Shown: positions 1 through 8,610 of the stretch, one piece after another | Layout of the letters: each line of letters starts with the position of its first letter | How positions within the stretch are numbered: the stretch's first letter is position 1 | From: Desulfocapsaceae bacterium | Lineage (GTDB): Bacteria; Desulfobacterota; Desulfobulbia; Desulfobulbales; Desulfocapsaceae | NCBI GenBank assembly: GCA_028697885.1 | Contig: JAQVER010000028.1 | Coordinates: 1-41,050 of the forward strand | Length of the DNA: 41,050 bases | Direction: 5' to 3' | The notes under the pieces: model-generated | Told to the model about the DNA's origin: nothing | The model's database searches: none | What the model saw: only the letters and a program-made list of their open reading frames with translations | Translations under genes and position numbers: made by a program

Positions 1-193
1 CCTGAATGGGGCTGATAATGGCATCTTTCACCAAAGGCGTGCTGAGATCGACACTCTTCCCATCAACAACGGCAGCAACCGTAAGCTTGCGCTGCTTATT
101 AGACATGAGCTGGGCAAACGCCTGCTGGACTGGAGTCGAGGCCGGCAATTGGACAGTCTCACCGCCCTGTAGAGTAACTTGGATTTCTGTCAT
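1..193 (-). CDS. thrS: Threonyl-tRNA synthetase, N-terminal TGS domain (partial)
   Basis: Only the first 64 codons are in the window; the gene runs off the left edge. The reading starts MTEIQVTLQGGETVQLPAS and continues to a segment with VDGKSVDLSTPL, the usual TGS-domain pattern at the start of threonyl-tRNA synthetases (short beta-rich domain, then 'V-x-G/N-x-x-V-D-L'). ThrS charges tRNA-Thr in the cytoplasm. TGS domains also occur in RelA/SpoT and Obg-type proteins, but there they are not at the extreme N-terminus in this form. The product is therefore inferred from the domain alone. tRNA-Val lies just upstream on the same strand. Confidence 0.7.
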   Translation of the reverse strand, partial: MTEIQVTLQGGETVQLPASTPVQQAFAQLMSNKQRKLTVAAVVDGKSVDLSTPLVKDAIISPIQ

Positions 194-344
194 CTGGAAT
201 ATGTATAATGAGTCTGCAGGTAAACAACTGTGCCAGGCACAAGCAACAACATCGCCCAGTATGATTCTTTACCACCAGCTACTAAAAATAAAGGCCAAAG
301 AGGAAACGAAAAGCATTGCGTCCGTTTTTCTTTAGCCTTATTTC

Positions 345-419
345 TGGTAGGCGCGGGCGGTTTCGAACCGCCGACTTCTACCATGTCAAGGTAGCGCTCT
401 CCCCCTGAGCTACGCGCCT
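345..419 (-). tRNA. tRNA-Val (anticodon GAC)
   Basis: The minus strand folds as a complete cloverleaf: a 7-bp acceptor stem (AGGCGCG with CGCGCCT), D-arm GCTC/GAGC, anticodon stem CTACC/GGTAG with loop TTGACAT (anticodon GAC), and T-arm GGCGG-TTCGAAA-CCGCC. The discriminator is A and the CCA end is encoded. Length is 75 nt including CCA. It decodes GUC/GUU valine codons. Confidence 0.97.
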
Positions 420-545
420 ATTAAAAACAATATTACTTGAGTCTTCCGTAAAGCTACCAGGATCGCTGGAAACTCCCTCAATTACCAGTAAATGGGACCC
501 ATGTCAAGAAAAAATAGAGTTTCCACGCCATGCTTTCTTGAAGAA

Positions 546-1148
546 TCACTCTGCATTTGTCCTTGTTTCTATGGCCTTGGCCAAGGTGTGCCGATCAGCA
601 TATTTTATATCCATGCCCATGGGAATACCGCAGGCCAGACGGGTCAAGACGACACCTTTATTGTGCAGCAGATCAATAAGATATGATGCAGTGGCCTCAC
701 CCGGAACCGTGGAGCTGGTAGCAATTAAAACCTCACGGATGGTGCCGCTGTTAACCCTGGCCATCAAGGCCTCAACCTTGATCTCACCTGGACCGATCCC
801 ATCCATGGGCGAGAGGACACCATGAAGGATATGATAGTGGCCGTGGAAACTTCCTGTCTTCTCAATGGCCAGAAGGTCTCCCGGCTGTTCAACCACACAG
901 ACCAGCGCCCCGTTTCTCCGCGGATCTGCACAGATGACACAGGGATCATCTTCAGAAAAGGTGAAACAACAGGAGCAGAGCTGAATAGAGTCGTGCAGCT
1001 CAGAGAGGGCCGACGCCAGCTCGCGCGCCTCTGTCCGAGGACGACGCAGGATATTCATGGCCAACCTGGCCGCCGTTTTATTGCCGATCCCCGGCAAACG
1101 GCTCAGATCCCGGATCAGGCGGTCAAGGGCTGGAGGAACGATCTGCAC
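546..1148 (-). CDS. recR: Recombination mediator protein RecR
   Basis: This 200-residue protein matches RecR in length and layout. It has an N-terminal helix-hairpin-helix (LSRLPGIGNKTAARLA, about residues 15-30), a four-cysteine zinc module (CSCC...CVIC, about 58-73) and a Toprim domain beginning with VCVVEQPGDLLAIEKTGSF. It ends with the usual TRLACGIPMGMDIKYAD stretch. RecR forms a DNA-clamping ring that, with RecO/RecF, loads RecA on gapped DNA. The start is GTG at 1148, with AAAGGA about 8 nt upstream. It is the third gene of a dnaX-ybaB-recR run, 13 bp after ybaB, an arrangement conserved across many bacteria. Confidence 0.97.
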   Translation of the reverse strand: MQIVPPALDRLIRDLSRLPGIGNKTAARLAMNILRRPRTEARELASALSELHDSIQLCSCCFTFSEDDPCVICADPRRNGALVCVVEQPGDLLAIEKTGSFHGHYHILHGVLSPMDGIGPGEIKVEALMARVNSGTIREVLIATSSTVPGEATASYLIDLLHNKGVVLTRLACGIPMGMDIKYADRHTLAKAIETRTNAE

Positions 1149-1161
1149 GACAACGTTCCTT

Positions 1162-1482
1162 TCAACCGAACATATTGGAAAGACCAGGGAGATTAAAGCC
1201 GCCGGTCAGTTTGCCCATTTCGGCCTTCCCCATCTCTCTTGCCTTGCGCAGGGCATCGTTGGTGGCTGCAACAACCAAATCCTGAAGCATATCGGCCTCA
1301 CTTTCCACAATAATTTCCCGCTCGATCACAACAGAGAGAATCTCACTCTTCCCATTGGCCGTGACCGTAACCATACCGCCGCCGGCAGTGCCGGTAACCT
1401 TTTTCTGACCCAGTTCTTCCTGAATCCTGGCCATATTTTGCTGAAACTGCTGGGCCTGCTGCATAATGCTGTTCATATCCAT
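1162..1482 (-). CDS. ybaB: YbaB/EbfC family nucleoid-associated protein
   Basis: A 106-residue protein with the YbaB/EbfC signature: an N-terminal amphipathic helix rich in Gln and Met (MDMNSIMQQAQQFQQNM), then a beta sheet with VTGTAGGGMVTVTANGK, then DLVVAATNDALRKA. Members of this family form dimeric tweezer-like DNA-binding proteins and are thought to shape the nucleoid. The start ATG has GAGGAA about 8 nt upstream. The gene lies 35 bp after dnaX and 13 bp before recR, so co-transcription is likely. Functional coupling to clamp loading or recombination repair is suggested by conserved linkage but is not shown here. Confidence 0.95.
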   Translation of the reverse strand: MDMNSIMQQAQQFQQNMARIQEELGQKKVTGTAGGGMVTVTANGKSEILSVVIEREIIVESEADMLQDLVVAATNDALRKAREMGKAEMGKLTGGFNLPGLSNMFG

Positions 1483-1517
1483 ACTCTGTATTCCTCAGTG
1501 AAAATTTTGTTCATGTT

Positions 1518-3362
1518 CTATCGAAACCGGGGGCCCACTCGAATATCGCCGATCTGGCCATTGAAGATCTCTGCCGTCATCAGCACCAGAGGGTCATTGG
1601 CCAGGAGATGGCGCTCCTTCAAAGGACTCTCCTGCCCATCCTGTGTCGTCTCACTGTTCTGATCAGGAATGACAAAACGGACAGAAAGCTCCTTCTGAAA
1701 AAAATCGAGGGTAAACTCAGTAATTAATTTTTTATTCTCTTCCTTGCGTAACATACTGCAATTGGCAGGATCCACATAATGGAGCAACAGTTCCCCCCCC
1801 TGCTCTTTCGCAGAGTCAGCTCGCTGCAGGTCCTGGGAAATCCAGACAGATCGTTCACGCACATAGGCAATAAAGTCCATCCAGTCACGGCGCACACTGC
1901 GCTGATGGGGTTCAATCCGCGGAGCCGGTGTTTCACCCGGGCTGCTCTTCTGTTCCGGCGGTAATGCAGAGGTATCGGAAGAATTTTCTTCCTCGGAGAC
2001 GCTCTCTTCCACTTCGGCCTGAGCCGGCGGCTCAACAGGCGCTGCCGATACCGCAGGTTTCTCCTCTTGCGGAGACGGCACCTCAACCACTTGTTTATAA
2101 ATGACTTTCTGTTCAGCTACTGGGGGCGCCGGCTGTTTTTTTTTTGGCATGGAAGAAACGATCCCACTTGCCCTTTCACCCGCCTGGGCTCCTGGATGGC
2201 CGCCCTGCTGCCCGGATTCCCCGGCACCGGCAAGCAAGCTATCCAGCCGGGAGAGCAAAGTCGTCACCGGAGTCACATCACTGCTCTGGATAATTTTAAG
2301 AAAAGTCGTTTCCATGGCCAGTCGCGGCTGACTCGAATAGCGCATCTCCTCAACCCCCTGCATCAACAGGGTGAGCTTCATGTGCAGAGTCTGGGTGGAG
2401 TGATTGTCTGCCAACTCCCGGAAAAGTGCGATCTCCTGTGGCGAGAGGTCCAGCAGCTCGTCACAGCCTTTGATCTTGCAAAGGATCAAGGCCCTGAAGC
2501 AGCCCAGCAAATCGGTTGTAAATCGTTTCAGATCCATACCGAAGGAAAAGATTTCCTCCAGGGCCTGAAAGGCCGTTACCGGATCCTGTTCCAGCAAGGC
2601 CTTCGTCAGTTTGAGGACGACCTCCCTGCTGACCAGACCAAGCACCTGAATCACATCGTCGGTACTGATATTTTTCTCACCAAAAGAAAAAACCTGATCC
2701 AGAAGACTCAGCCCGTCCCGGACAGAACCATCTGCCTCCCGGACAATAAGGTCAAGAGCCCCCTGCTCAATCTGCACTCCTTCTGACTCCGCAAGTTTCT
2801 GCAGATGCCTGCCCATATCAACGGGTGCAACGCGTTTCAGCTCATAACGCTGACAGCGCGAAAGGATGGTAATCGGAATCTTATGCAGCTCGGTGGTGGC
2901 GAACATGAAATAAACATGGGCAGGCGGCTCTTCCAGGGTCTTGAGCAGTGCATTGAATGCCTCGGTGGTGAGCATGTGCACTTCATCAATGATGATGATC
3001 TTGTACCTGGACGAGGTGGGCAGAAAGCGAATTTTCTCTTTCAGTTCGCGGATCTCCTGGATGCCGCGATTGGAGGCGCCATCGATCTCGTAGAGGTCAA
3101 TGGAGGAGCCGGCAGTAATGGTCCGGCAGGACTCACAGGCATTGCAGGGATTCTCGGCCGGCCCCTGTTCACAGTTGATGGCCTTGGCCATGATCCGGGC
3201 CAGAGTGGTCTTGCCGACTCCACGAACCCCTGAAAAAAGGATGGCATGGGCCACCCTGTCGCGCAGAAGGCTGTTTTGCAGGGTCTTGACCACAGGACGC
3301 TGACCGACGACCTCATCAAAGGTCTGGGGACGTGCTTTTCTGGCAAGGACCAAATACGACAT
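1518..3362 (-). CDS. dnaX: DNA polymerase III subunits gamma and tau
   Basis: This 614-residue protein is the clamp-loader ATPase that opens the beta clamp onto primed DNA. It shows the AAA+ Walker A GVRGVGKTT (about residues 45-53), a zinc-binding cysteine cluster with CNACESC, Walker B IIIDEVHMLT, sensor 1 FMFATTELHKIP and the SRC arginine finger in ILSRCQRYEL. Domain III follows to about residue 375. Then comes a Pro/Glu-rich linker and a C-terminal region expected to hold the tau-specific polymerase and helicase contacts. A run of ten A residues at codons 406-409 sits exactly where the gamma/tau split is expected (see separate entry). No clear Shine-Dalgarno precedes ATG 3362. The SRP 4.5S RNA gene lies 90 bp upstream on the same strand. 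Confidence 0.97.
   Translation of the reverse strand: MSYLVLARKARPQTFDEVVGQRPVVKTLQNSLLRDRVAHAILFSGVRGVGKTTLARIMAKAINCEQGPAENPCNACESCRTITAGSSIDLYEIDGASNRGIQEIRELKEKIRFLPTSSRYKIIIIDEVHMLTTEAFNALLKTLEEPPAHVYFMFATTELHKIPITILSRCQRYELKRVAPVDMGRHLQKLAESEGVQIEQGALDLIVREADGSVRDGLSLLDQVFSFGEKNISTDDVIQVLGLVSREVVLKLTKALLEQDPVTAFQALEEIFSFGMDLKRFTTDLLGCFRALILCKIKGCDELLDLSPQEIALFRELADNHSTQTLHMKLTLLMQGVEEMRYSSQPRLAMETTFLKIIQSSDVTPVTTLLSRLDSLLAGAGESGQQGGHPGAQAGERASGIVSSMPKKKQPAPPVAEQKVIYKQVVEVPSPQEEKPAVSAAPVEPPAQAEVEESVSEEENSSDTSALPPEQKSSPGETPAPRIEPHQRSVRRDWMDFIAYVRERSVWISQDLQRADSAKEQGGELLLHYVDPANCSMLRKEENKKLITEFTLDFFQKELSVRFVIPDQNSETTQDGQESPLKERHLLANDPLVLMTAEIFNGQIGDIRVGPRFR
2136..2145 (-). promoter_or_regulatory. 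A10 slippery run in dnaX, candidate gamma/tau slippage site
   Basis: On the coding strand the sequence reads ATGCCA followed by nine more A and then CAGCCG, giving an uninterrupted A10 at codons 406-409 (Met405-Pro-Lys-Lys-Lys-Gln). In the -1 frame the next codons read Thr-Ala-Gly-Ala-Pro-Ser-Ser-stop, giving a product of about 416 residues. In the +1 frame a stop also appears within about six codons of the run. Either slip would yield a gamma-sized protein lacking the tau tail. Known dnaX cases use an A7-type ribosomal frameshift (E. coli) or A9-run transcriptional slippage (Thermus). That this run does the same is inferred from position and frame. Confidence 0.6.
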
Positions 3363-3452
3363 GGGATTCTTCAGGAGGAGAGCAGGATTATTCTAGCACA
3401 GTTGCAGTGAGTCCGGACAAACTGAAAAATAAGCGACTTCACAAAAAAATGA

Positions 3453-3549
3453 TAGCCGGGCACCCTGTGGCACACAAAGAGGGTCACTACCGTTGCTCCC
3501 TTCCGGACCTGGCGGAGTTCGTGATTCTTTGTTGCACAGGACCCGGCTA
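3453..3549 (-). ncRNA. ffs: Signal recognition particle 4.5S RNA (small bacterial type)
   Basis: The minus strand contains the highly conserved SRP domain IV core CCAGGTCCGGAAGGGAGCAA, with the GGAA tetraloop and the asymmetric loop that binds Ffh. Outer arms AGCCGGGTCCTGTGCAACAA and TGTGCCACAGGGTGCCCGGCT pair to close a rod about 97 nt long. The RNA helps the Ffh GTPase target nascent membrane proteins to SecYEG. Its position just upstream of dnaX-ybaB-recR matches the order seen in Bacillus and many other bacteria. Confidence 0.95.
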
Positions 3550-3775
3550 TCAAAAACCGAAATCTGGAATTGGACAGAAAAAAGGCAGGATCCGCGACAC
3601 GCACAATCCACTTCCCAATTTCTGAAAGCATTTCTATACCCGTTTCAGGACGTATCGTCAAGAAAATTAGACAGAAAAGAAATGAGCGAACGCGCTGGAA
3701 CAGATCATTGACAAGCTCTCCATAATGCTATTAATACAATTATCATATCGTATAATTTATTTCAAAAAGGATGCC

Positions 3776-5449
3776 ATGCAACTTCCTCAAGCCACACCTT
3801 ATATCAACAGTATCTGGATAGGAAGCGCCTTTCTGGCCGGTTTCATCTTCAAACGGCTCAGCCTGCCCCCCATGCTCGGTTTTCTTCTGGCCGGTTTCCT
3901 CATGAACTTTCTCGGACTGACCGCCGGTTCCCTGGCCCTCGACAAGATTGCCGATCTGGGCATCATCCTCCTGCTCTTCTCCATCGGCCTCAAACTTGAC
4001 CTCAAAGGGCTGACCAAACCGGAGATCTGGGGAGGCAGCACCCTGCATGCCCTGCTCACCATTTCCTTTCTGACCCTGCTGATTCTGGGCGCAGGAATGT
4101 TCGGCGTGGCCCATCTCACCAATTTGAATCTTGCCCAGGCCGCCCTTATCGGACTGGCCCTCAGCTTTTCCAGCACCATCTTTGCCATCAAATTCCTGGA
4201 AGAAAAAGGAGAGATAAACGCCCTGCATGGCCGGACCTCCATCGGTATCCTGATCATGCAGGACCTGATGGCCGTTTTCTTTCTCACCCTCTCCAAGGGG
4301 GAATTCCCCTCCCTCTGGGCCCTGGCTCTGCCCCTTTTTCTCTTTGCCGTACGACCGCTTCTCCTGCACATCATCGACCATCTCGGTCACGGGGAACTTC
4401 TTCCCCTGGGCGGGCTCTTTATCGCTCTGGTCGTAGGCACGACCAGTTTTGCCCTGGTGGGTCTGAAACCGGACCTGGGCGCCCTGATTATCGGCATGCT
4501 GATCGGCTCCCATCCGCGCTCAATGGAACTGGCGGCCTCCCTCTACAGCTTCAAAGATCTCTTCCTGATCAGCTTTTTCTTTCAGATCGGCCTGAGCGGC
4601 ACCCCCACCGTCAACCACGCCCTCATTGCCCTTGGCCTTCTGCTTGCATTAACAGTAAAATCATCCATCTACTTTCTTGTTCTAACCCGCTTTCGTCTCC
4701 GTGCCAGGACCAGTATCCTGGCAACACTTGCTCTCGCCAATTATTCCGAGTTCGGCCTGCTGGTCACTGCCATCGCCGCCAAAAATGGCTGGCTCAGTCC
4801 TGACTGGATCATTATCGTTGCCCTGGCGCTCACCTTCTCCTTCCTGTTTTCGGCTCCTCTGAACAGTAAGGCCAATGCCATCTATGATCGTTTTGCTCCC
4901 CTGCTCCATCGCTTTGAGACGAAAACCCGGCATAAAGATGACTCCCGGATCGATCTGCAACGTGCCGAGATTCTCATCTTTGGCATGGGCCCCTTCGGAA
5001 CCATGGCCTATGACGTTACCAGGGAGCGCCAGGGAGAGAAAGTCCTTGCCGTGGATCACAACATGAAAATCGTCAAACAGCATCATCAAGAGGGACGGCG
5101 GATCATCTGGGGTGATGCCACAGACTATGACTTCTGGCGTAAGCTTGATCTGGAGAAGATCAAAATCGTCATGCTGGCCTTTACCAACCATCAGGCAAAC
5201 ATGCTGGCCCTGAAGGAGATTCAATCAGCAGGATTCCAAGGTCCGGTCACCGCCTCGTCCCGTTTCGAGGATCATCGCCTGGAGCTGGAAGAAGCCGGGG
5301 CAACTGCCGCCTACAATATCTATTCCGAGGCCGGTGCCGGCTATGCCGATCACGTGTGCAGAACAACCGGCCTGGTCTGCAAAACACAATTCGTTGTTCC
5401 CAACACCGTTATTCCCCAATATCCAGTGACGGAATCCGACAAATCCTGA
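3776..5449 (+). CDS. CPA2-family cation:proton antiporter (KefB/YbaL-like) with TrkA-N domain
   Basis: A 557-residue membrane protein. Residues 1 to about 375 form roughly a dozen hydrophobic helices typical of the Na+/H+ exchanger fold, with FSSTIFAIKFLEEKGE resembling the CPA2 core and LLFSIGLKLDL an early helix motif. The C-terminal part is a Rossmann-type RCK/TrkA-N domain (LIFGMGPFGTMAYDV, then VLAVDHN and IWGDATD) that probably senses a nucleotide. Such proteins exchange K+ or Na+ for H+ and often respond to electrophile or pH stress. I chose ATG 3776 because AAAAGG lies 5 nt upstream; the upstream ATG at 3725 has no such site. The gene converges on the glycosyltransferase gene with an 18-bp gap. 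The ion and ligand cannot be read from sequence. Confidence 0.9.
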   Translation: MQLPQATPYINSIWIGSAFLAGFIFKRLSLPPMLGFLLAGFLMNFLGLTAGSLALDKIADLGIILLLFSIGLKLDLKGLTKPEIWGGSTLHALLTISFLTLLILGAGMFGVAHLTNLNLAQAALIGLALSFSSTIFAIKFLEEKGEINALHGRTSIGILIMQDLMAVFFLTLSKGEFPSLWALALPLFLFAVRPLLLHIIDHLGHGELLPLGGLFIALVVGTTSFALVGLKPDLGALIIGMLIGSHPRSMELAASLYSFKDLFLISFFFQIGLSGTPTVNHALIALGLLLALTVKSSIYFLVLTRFRLRARTSILATLALANYSEFGLLVTAIAAKNGWLSPDWIIIVALALTFSFLFSAPLNSKANAIYDRFAPLLHRFETKTRHKDDSRIDLQRAEILIFGMGPFGTMAYDVTRERQGEKVLAVDHNMKIVKQHHQEGRRIIWGDATDYDFWRKLDLEKIKIVMLAFTNHQANMLALKEIQSAGFQGPVTASSRFEDHRLELEEAGATAAYNIYSEAGAGYADHVCRTTGLVCKTQFVVPNTVIPQYPVTESDKS

Positions 5450-5467
5450 CAGCTCCAACCTGCTGCT

Positions 5468-6628
5468 TTACAAGAGAGAACGATTCTTCCGGCGCAGCTC
5501 ATCCAGAGAATAATGGCTGCCCCGCCAGAAGATACCGTTGTTCTTCAGGGTGAGGAATGTGGCCCGGAGAATTATATACACCGTGAGATAGGGAGTAAGC
5601 AGGGCCGCCGGGGCCAGCCAGGGGGATAGCCCGCTATGACGAGCCGCCTGGCTGAAAAAGGCGAGACGCAGGGCCACGGTGAGTCCAAAGAAAAGCCGGG
5701 CCGGCCCCTGGGCAAACAGGAGCCCCCATTGCGGCAGGATGGTGAGCAGGCCGAGTCCCAGGACCCCGCCCAGGGCCAGAGCCGTATTGAAGTTGGCCAG
5801 GGCAAAGATATTCTTCATCAGACCGTCGATCATGGCCCCGGTGGAATGGTACCAGTTGACCGTAACAAAATCATAGCCGCTGAGGCATTCCTGGCGCAGA
5901 CCCGCCTCCTTGATGATCTTGCCCAGCATGAGGTCGTCGATGGGATGGGCTTTGATGGCAGCATGGCCCCCCACCTGCTCATAGGCCCGGCGGCGGACCA
6001 TATTGAAGGCCCCAACCCCCATGAAGCGCTTACTCCGGGGGTTGCCGGCCAGCCATGGTTTGAAAAGCAGAAAGAGCCCGCTCCCCGCATCAAGAATGAG
6101 ACTGTTGAGCAGCCAGCCTGTCGCCTTATTCTTGAAGATGAGGCAGAGGTGATCCAACCCGGCCTGCCCAAGCCGGTTGACGGCCCGGCCCACGGTAGTG
6201 GCCTGCATATGGATATCGGCATCGGTGAAGAGGAGAATGTCGCCCTGGGCCAGAGCGGCCCCGCAGTGCAGGGCATGATGCTTGCCGAGCCAGCCCTCCG
6301 GCAGCTCATCGATATCGAGGACGATGAGCTCAGGATACCGCAGCTGCATCTCCCGCAGGATCTCCCCGGTTCCATCCGTGGAGCGATCATTGACCACGAC
6401 AATTTCCAGATTGGCATAGTCCTGGGCCAAAAGGGTGGCCAGGGCCGGGGCAATAGTCTCCGCCTCATTGCAGGCCGGAACTATAATGGAGACCAGGGGC
6501 GCATCCTTGGCCGCAGTCGGGGCAATATCGCCCAGACTGCCCAGCTTAAGGCTGCCGAGTGCAATGTCCAGGGTCAGCCAGGCCATGATGATAAAAACGG
6601 TGACAGCAATAAGCAGCATAGCTTCCAT
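5468..6628 (-). CDS. Membrane-anchored family 2 glycosyltransferase (CrtQ/HpnB-like)
   Basis: This 386-residue protein has one N-terminal membrane helix, a GT-A catalytic domain and about three C-terminal membrane helices. Visible motifs are VSIIVPACNEAETI at the start of the GT2 fold, VVVNDRSTDGT for nucleotide-sugar binding, LPEGWLGKHHAL, and the metal-binding TDADIHM. The combination of EGWxGK-x-AL and TDAD with C-terminal helices resembles carotenoid/hopanoid-associated glycosyltransferases. No carotenoid or hopanoid genes are nearby, so the acceptor is unknown; a lipid acceptor at the inner membrane is the most reasonable guess. The DUF1566 gene lies 23 bp upstream on the same strand, so the two may be co-transcribed. 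Confidence 0.85.
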   Translation of the reverse strand: MEAMLLIAVTVFIIMAWLTLDIALGSLKLGSLGDIAPTAAKDAPLVSIIVPACNEAETIAPALATLLAQDYANLEIVVVNDRSTDGTGEILREMQLRYPELIVLDIDELPEGWLGKHHALHCGAALAQGDILLFTDADIHMQATTVGRAVNRLGQAGLDHLCLIFKNKATGWLLNSLILDAGSGLFLLFKPWLAGNPRSKRFMGVGAFNMVRRRAYEQVGGHAAIKAHPIDDLMLGKIIKEAGLRQECLSGYDFVTVNWYHSTGAMIDGLMKNIFALANFNTALALGGVLGLGLLTILPQWGLLFAQGPARLFFGLTVALRLAFFSQAARHSGLSPWLAPAALLTPYLTVYIILRATFLTLKNNGIFWRGSHYSLDELRRKNRSLL

Positions 6629-6651
6629 AACTTATTTCCAGGCCTTGGCTT

Positions 6652-7668
6652 TCATGGTTCCGGCAGGGACGTCACCGGCCACACGTAAAAGGTCTTGCCG
6701 GGCTTATAACCAACACCGCAAGCCCCTTTGTGCAGATAAAGGACCCAGGCCCAATCGGTTTCAAAAAAACTGGTTGTGGATGACCAATATCCCTCCTGCG
6801 TCTCTTCAAAGGGATGGCCGATAGACAGGGCAGGCGAATGCGAACGGCAATCCACCAGCGATTCCAGTTCATTGATATTCGGCAGCCGCCAGTTGCTGAC
6901 TCCTCCATATCCTTCCCTGTTCAGCTCGCGGATTGCCTGCAGCGCCTCGTCCCAGGTGACGGCCTGTTGTGTCACATTCGCTCCCCTGGCCCAGACAAGA
7001 TCCGTCAGTTTATCGGTAACAAGGGCACCCTGGACCGCGAATCTCAGTTGCGGCCAGGGAGAGCCGGACTGAAGCTCCCCGTCCTGACCGCTTCCCGGGC
7101 AGGGGATTTCCTGGCCGGACTCATCGAGGCACCTGTCCGCCCCGGTCGCCGGCAACAAGCCGTTTCCTGTGCCACGGACAGGCCAAAAAAGATAGTACTG
7201 GTCCTTTTGGCCATAAAACATACGCGCCCCTTCAAGGTGCACAGACCAGGCATAATCAGGATGAATGGCAGCGCTGGTTGAAGTCCAGTACCAGCCCAGA
7301 AAGACATTGCGGAAGGGATGATCAACAGGCAGGGATGGTTTCCTTGTCTGATAGCTCATCAGACTGCGTAACTCACGACGGTCAGGCAGCCGCCAATCCC
7401 CAAAGCCGCCGTACCCGTCTTTGTTCAAAACCTTGATCTGCTCCAGTGCTTCCTGCCAACTCACGGGAAAACCGCCAATGTTTGCATTTCCAGTCCATTG
7501 GAGGCCGGTCAGATTATCGCGGACGGCCTCTCCCTGCACCTCAAAACGGTTTTCAGGCCAGGGTTCACCTATCCGGTATTCTCCATCCTGACCGCTCCCG
7601 GCACAGGGCACCTCCACTCCTTTGCTGTTGTAACAAGCTCTTTGACCGGTTTGTAATAGATGTCTCAT
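6652..7668 (-). CDS. Tandem DUF1566 (Lcl C-terminal-like) protein
   Basis: The 338-residue product is two copies of one module joined head to tail (about 1-165 and 168-338). Each copy has a GSGQDGE-type opening, a W-rich middle, a WRLP motif (WRLPDRRELRSL; WRLPNINELESL), a YW(T/S)STT/S motif and a closing F/V-WPV. This is the DUF1566/Lcl_C fold, related to formylglycine-generating/C-type lectin-like folds and often found on secreted or surface proteins of deltaproteobacteria. No signal peptide is visible from ATG 7668, which has GGAG about 12 nt upstream, so export is uncertain. No enzymatic residues can be claimed. The internal duplication is clear by eye. Confidence 0.85.
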   Translation of the reverse strand: MRHLLQTGQRACYNSKGVEVPCAGSGQDGEYRIGEPWPENRFEVQGEAVRDNLTGLQWTGNANIGGFPVSWQEALEQIKVLNKDGYGGFGDWRLPDRRELRSLMSYQTRKPSLPVDHPFRNVFLGWYWTSTSAAIHPDYAWSVHLEGARMFYGQKDQYYLFWPVRGTGNGLLPATGADRCLDESGQEIPCPGSGQDGELQSGSPWPQLRFAVQGALVTDKLTDLVWARGANVTQQAVTWDEALQAIRELNREGYGGVSNWRLPNINELESLVDCRSHSPALSIGHPFEETQEGYWSSTTSFFETDWAWVLYLHKGACGVGYKPGKTFYVWPVTSLPEP

Positions 7669-7969
7669 TAACTACACTCCATGAACCATGAACTTTTCTT
7701 TTACTCTCTCCTCCCATGAGTATAATATTTTTCTGCTCTGGAATACATCTTTAACTGTCGGGACAACATCCCTTTAACAAGCGTGCTAACCGGGAACAAA
7801 CTCAAAAAGATCCCCGCAAACATGGCACCCCTCTATTTTTTTGATAATTTCAACCGCCCTGTCTGGTAATCAAGAGGACAAAGCCTTATGATATAAAAAT
7901 CAGAAGATCAGTGGAACGGCCTCTCGGGCGTACCCGATCCCCATTTTCAAAAATAAAAAGGAGATTACC
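7669..7969. other. Intergenic region upstream of tpx and the DUF1566 gene
   Basis: About 300 bp separate the divergent DUF1566 and tpx genes, so both promoters must lie here. The segment is AT-rich near tpx (TTATGATATAAAAATCAG around 7887-7905), but I cannot assign a -35/-10 pair or a PerR/OxyR operator with confidence. A good Shine-Dalgarno (AAAGGAGAT) precedes the tpx ATG. No ORF or RNA gene is recognised. Confidence 0.5.
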
Positions 7970-8473
7970 ATGGCTCAGATATCATTGCAGGGAAACCCCA
8001 TAGATACGGTAGGTAACCTGCCCGCAATCAATACCCCGGCACCCGCCTTTACCCTCACCAAGACTGATCTTTCCGACGGCAAGCTGCAGGATTATGCCGG
8101 GAAAACCGTTGTCCTCAACATCTTTCCCAGCATTGACACCTCGGTATGCGCGGCATCGGTCAGACGCTTCAACAAAGAAGCCAGCGAGTTGAAAGACACT
8201 GTGGTGCTCTGTGTTTCAGCCGATCTTCCTTTTGCCCACCAGCGCTTCTGCGAAGTCGAGGGCCTCAAAGATGTTATTCCGCTCTCCTGCTTCCGCTCTC
8301 CTGATTTCGGCAAGAACTACGGGGTGACGATTGTCAGCCCGCCTCTGTCAGGTCTGCTTTCCCGGGCCATTGTCGTGCTCGATTCCAAGGGTAAGATTGC
8401 CTACACCCAGCAGGTGCCGGAGATCACCCAGGAACCTGATTATGAGGCGGCGCTTGCTTTTCTGCGTGGCTGA
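7970..8473 (+). CDS. tpx: Thiol peroxidase (atypical 2-Cys peroxiredoxin)
   Basis: This 167-residue protein has the usual Tpx length. The peroxidatic cysteine lies in IDTSVCAASVRRFN and the resolving cysteine in QRFCEVEGLKDV, the spacing of the Tpx intramolecular disulphide pair. The N-terminal LQGNPI and the later LSRAIVVLD are also family hallmarks. Tpx reduces lipid and small alkyl hydroperoxides using thioredoxin, in cytoplasm or periplasm; no signal peptide is visible, so cytoplasm is likely. The start ATG follows AAAGGAG. A strong terminator closes the gene 43 bp after the stop, so it looks monocistronic. It suits an anaerobe facing oxygen exposure. Confidence 0.97.
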   Translation: MAQISLQGNPIDTVGNLPAINTPAPAFTLTKTDLSDGKLQDYAGKTVVLNIFPSIDTSVCAASVRRFNKEASELKDTVVLCVSADLPFAHQRFCEVEGLKDVIPLSCFRSPDFGKNYGVTIVSPPLSGLLSRAIVVLDSKGKIAYTQQVPEITQEPDYEAALAFLRG

Positions 8474-8515
8474 TTGGTGCACAGGATTGATACCCTCAAT
8501 CCCCGCAACCCCTGA

Positions 8516-8557
8516 GCCCTCCATCGCCCCAACAGGCTGGAGGGCTTTGTTTTTTTC
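8516..8557 (+). terminator. Rho-independent terminator of tpx
   Basis: A perfect 8-bp stem GCCCTCCA/TGGAGGGC with a 14-nt loop is followed by TTTGTTTTTTT. It separates tpx from selO. Confidence 0.9.
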
Positions 8558-8610
8558 TCCTCTCCAACCTGCCGCGTCCCGGTGATCATCATTAACGAAT
8601 CGAGCCAGCC

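Noticed and set aside
3743..4513. 256-residue minus-strand ORF opposite the antiporter
   Set aside because: It is Gln/Gly/Glu-rich with no motif and lies fully antisense to a gene with clear membrane and TrkA-N motifs.
5636..6688. 350-residue plus-strand ORF
   Set aside because: Antisense to the GT2 gene, low-complexity composition, no domain pattern; the minus frame holds all conserved motifs.
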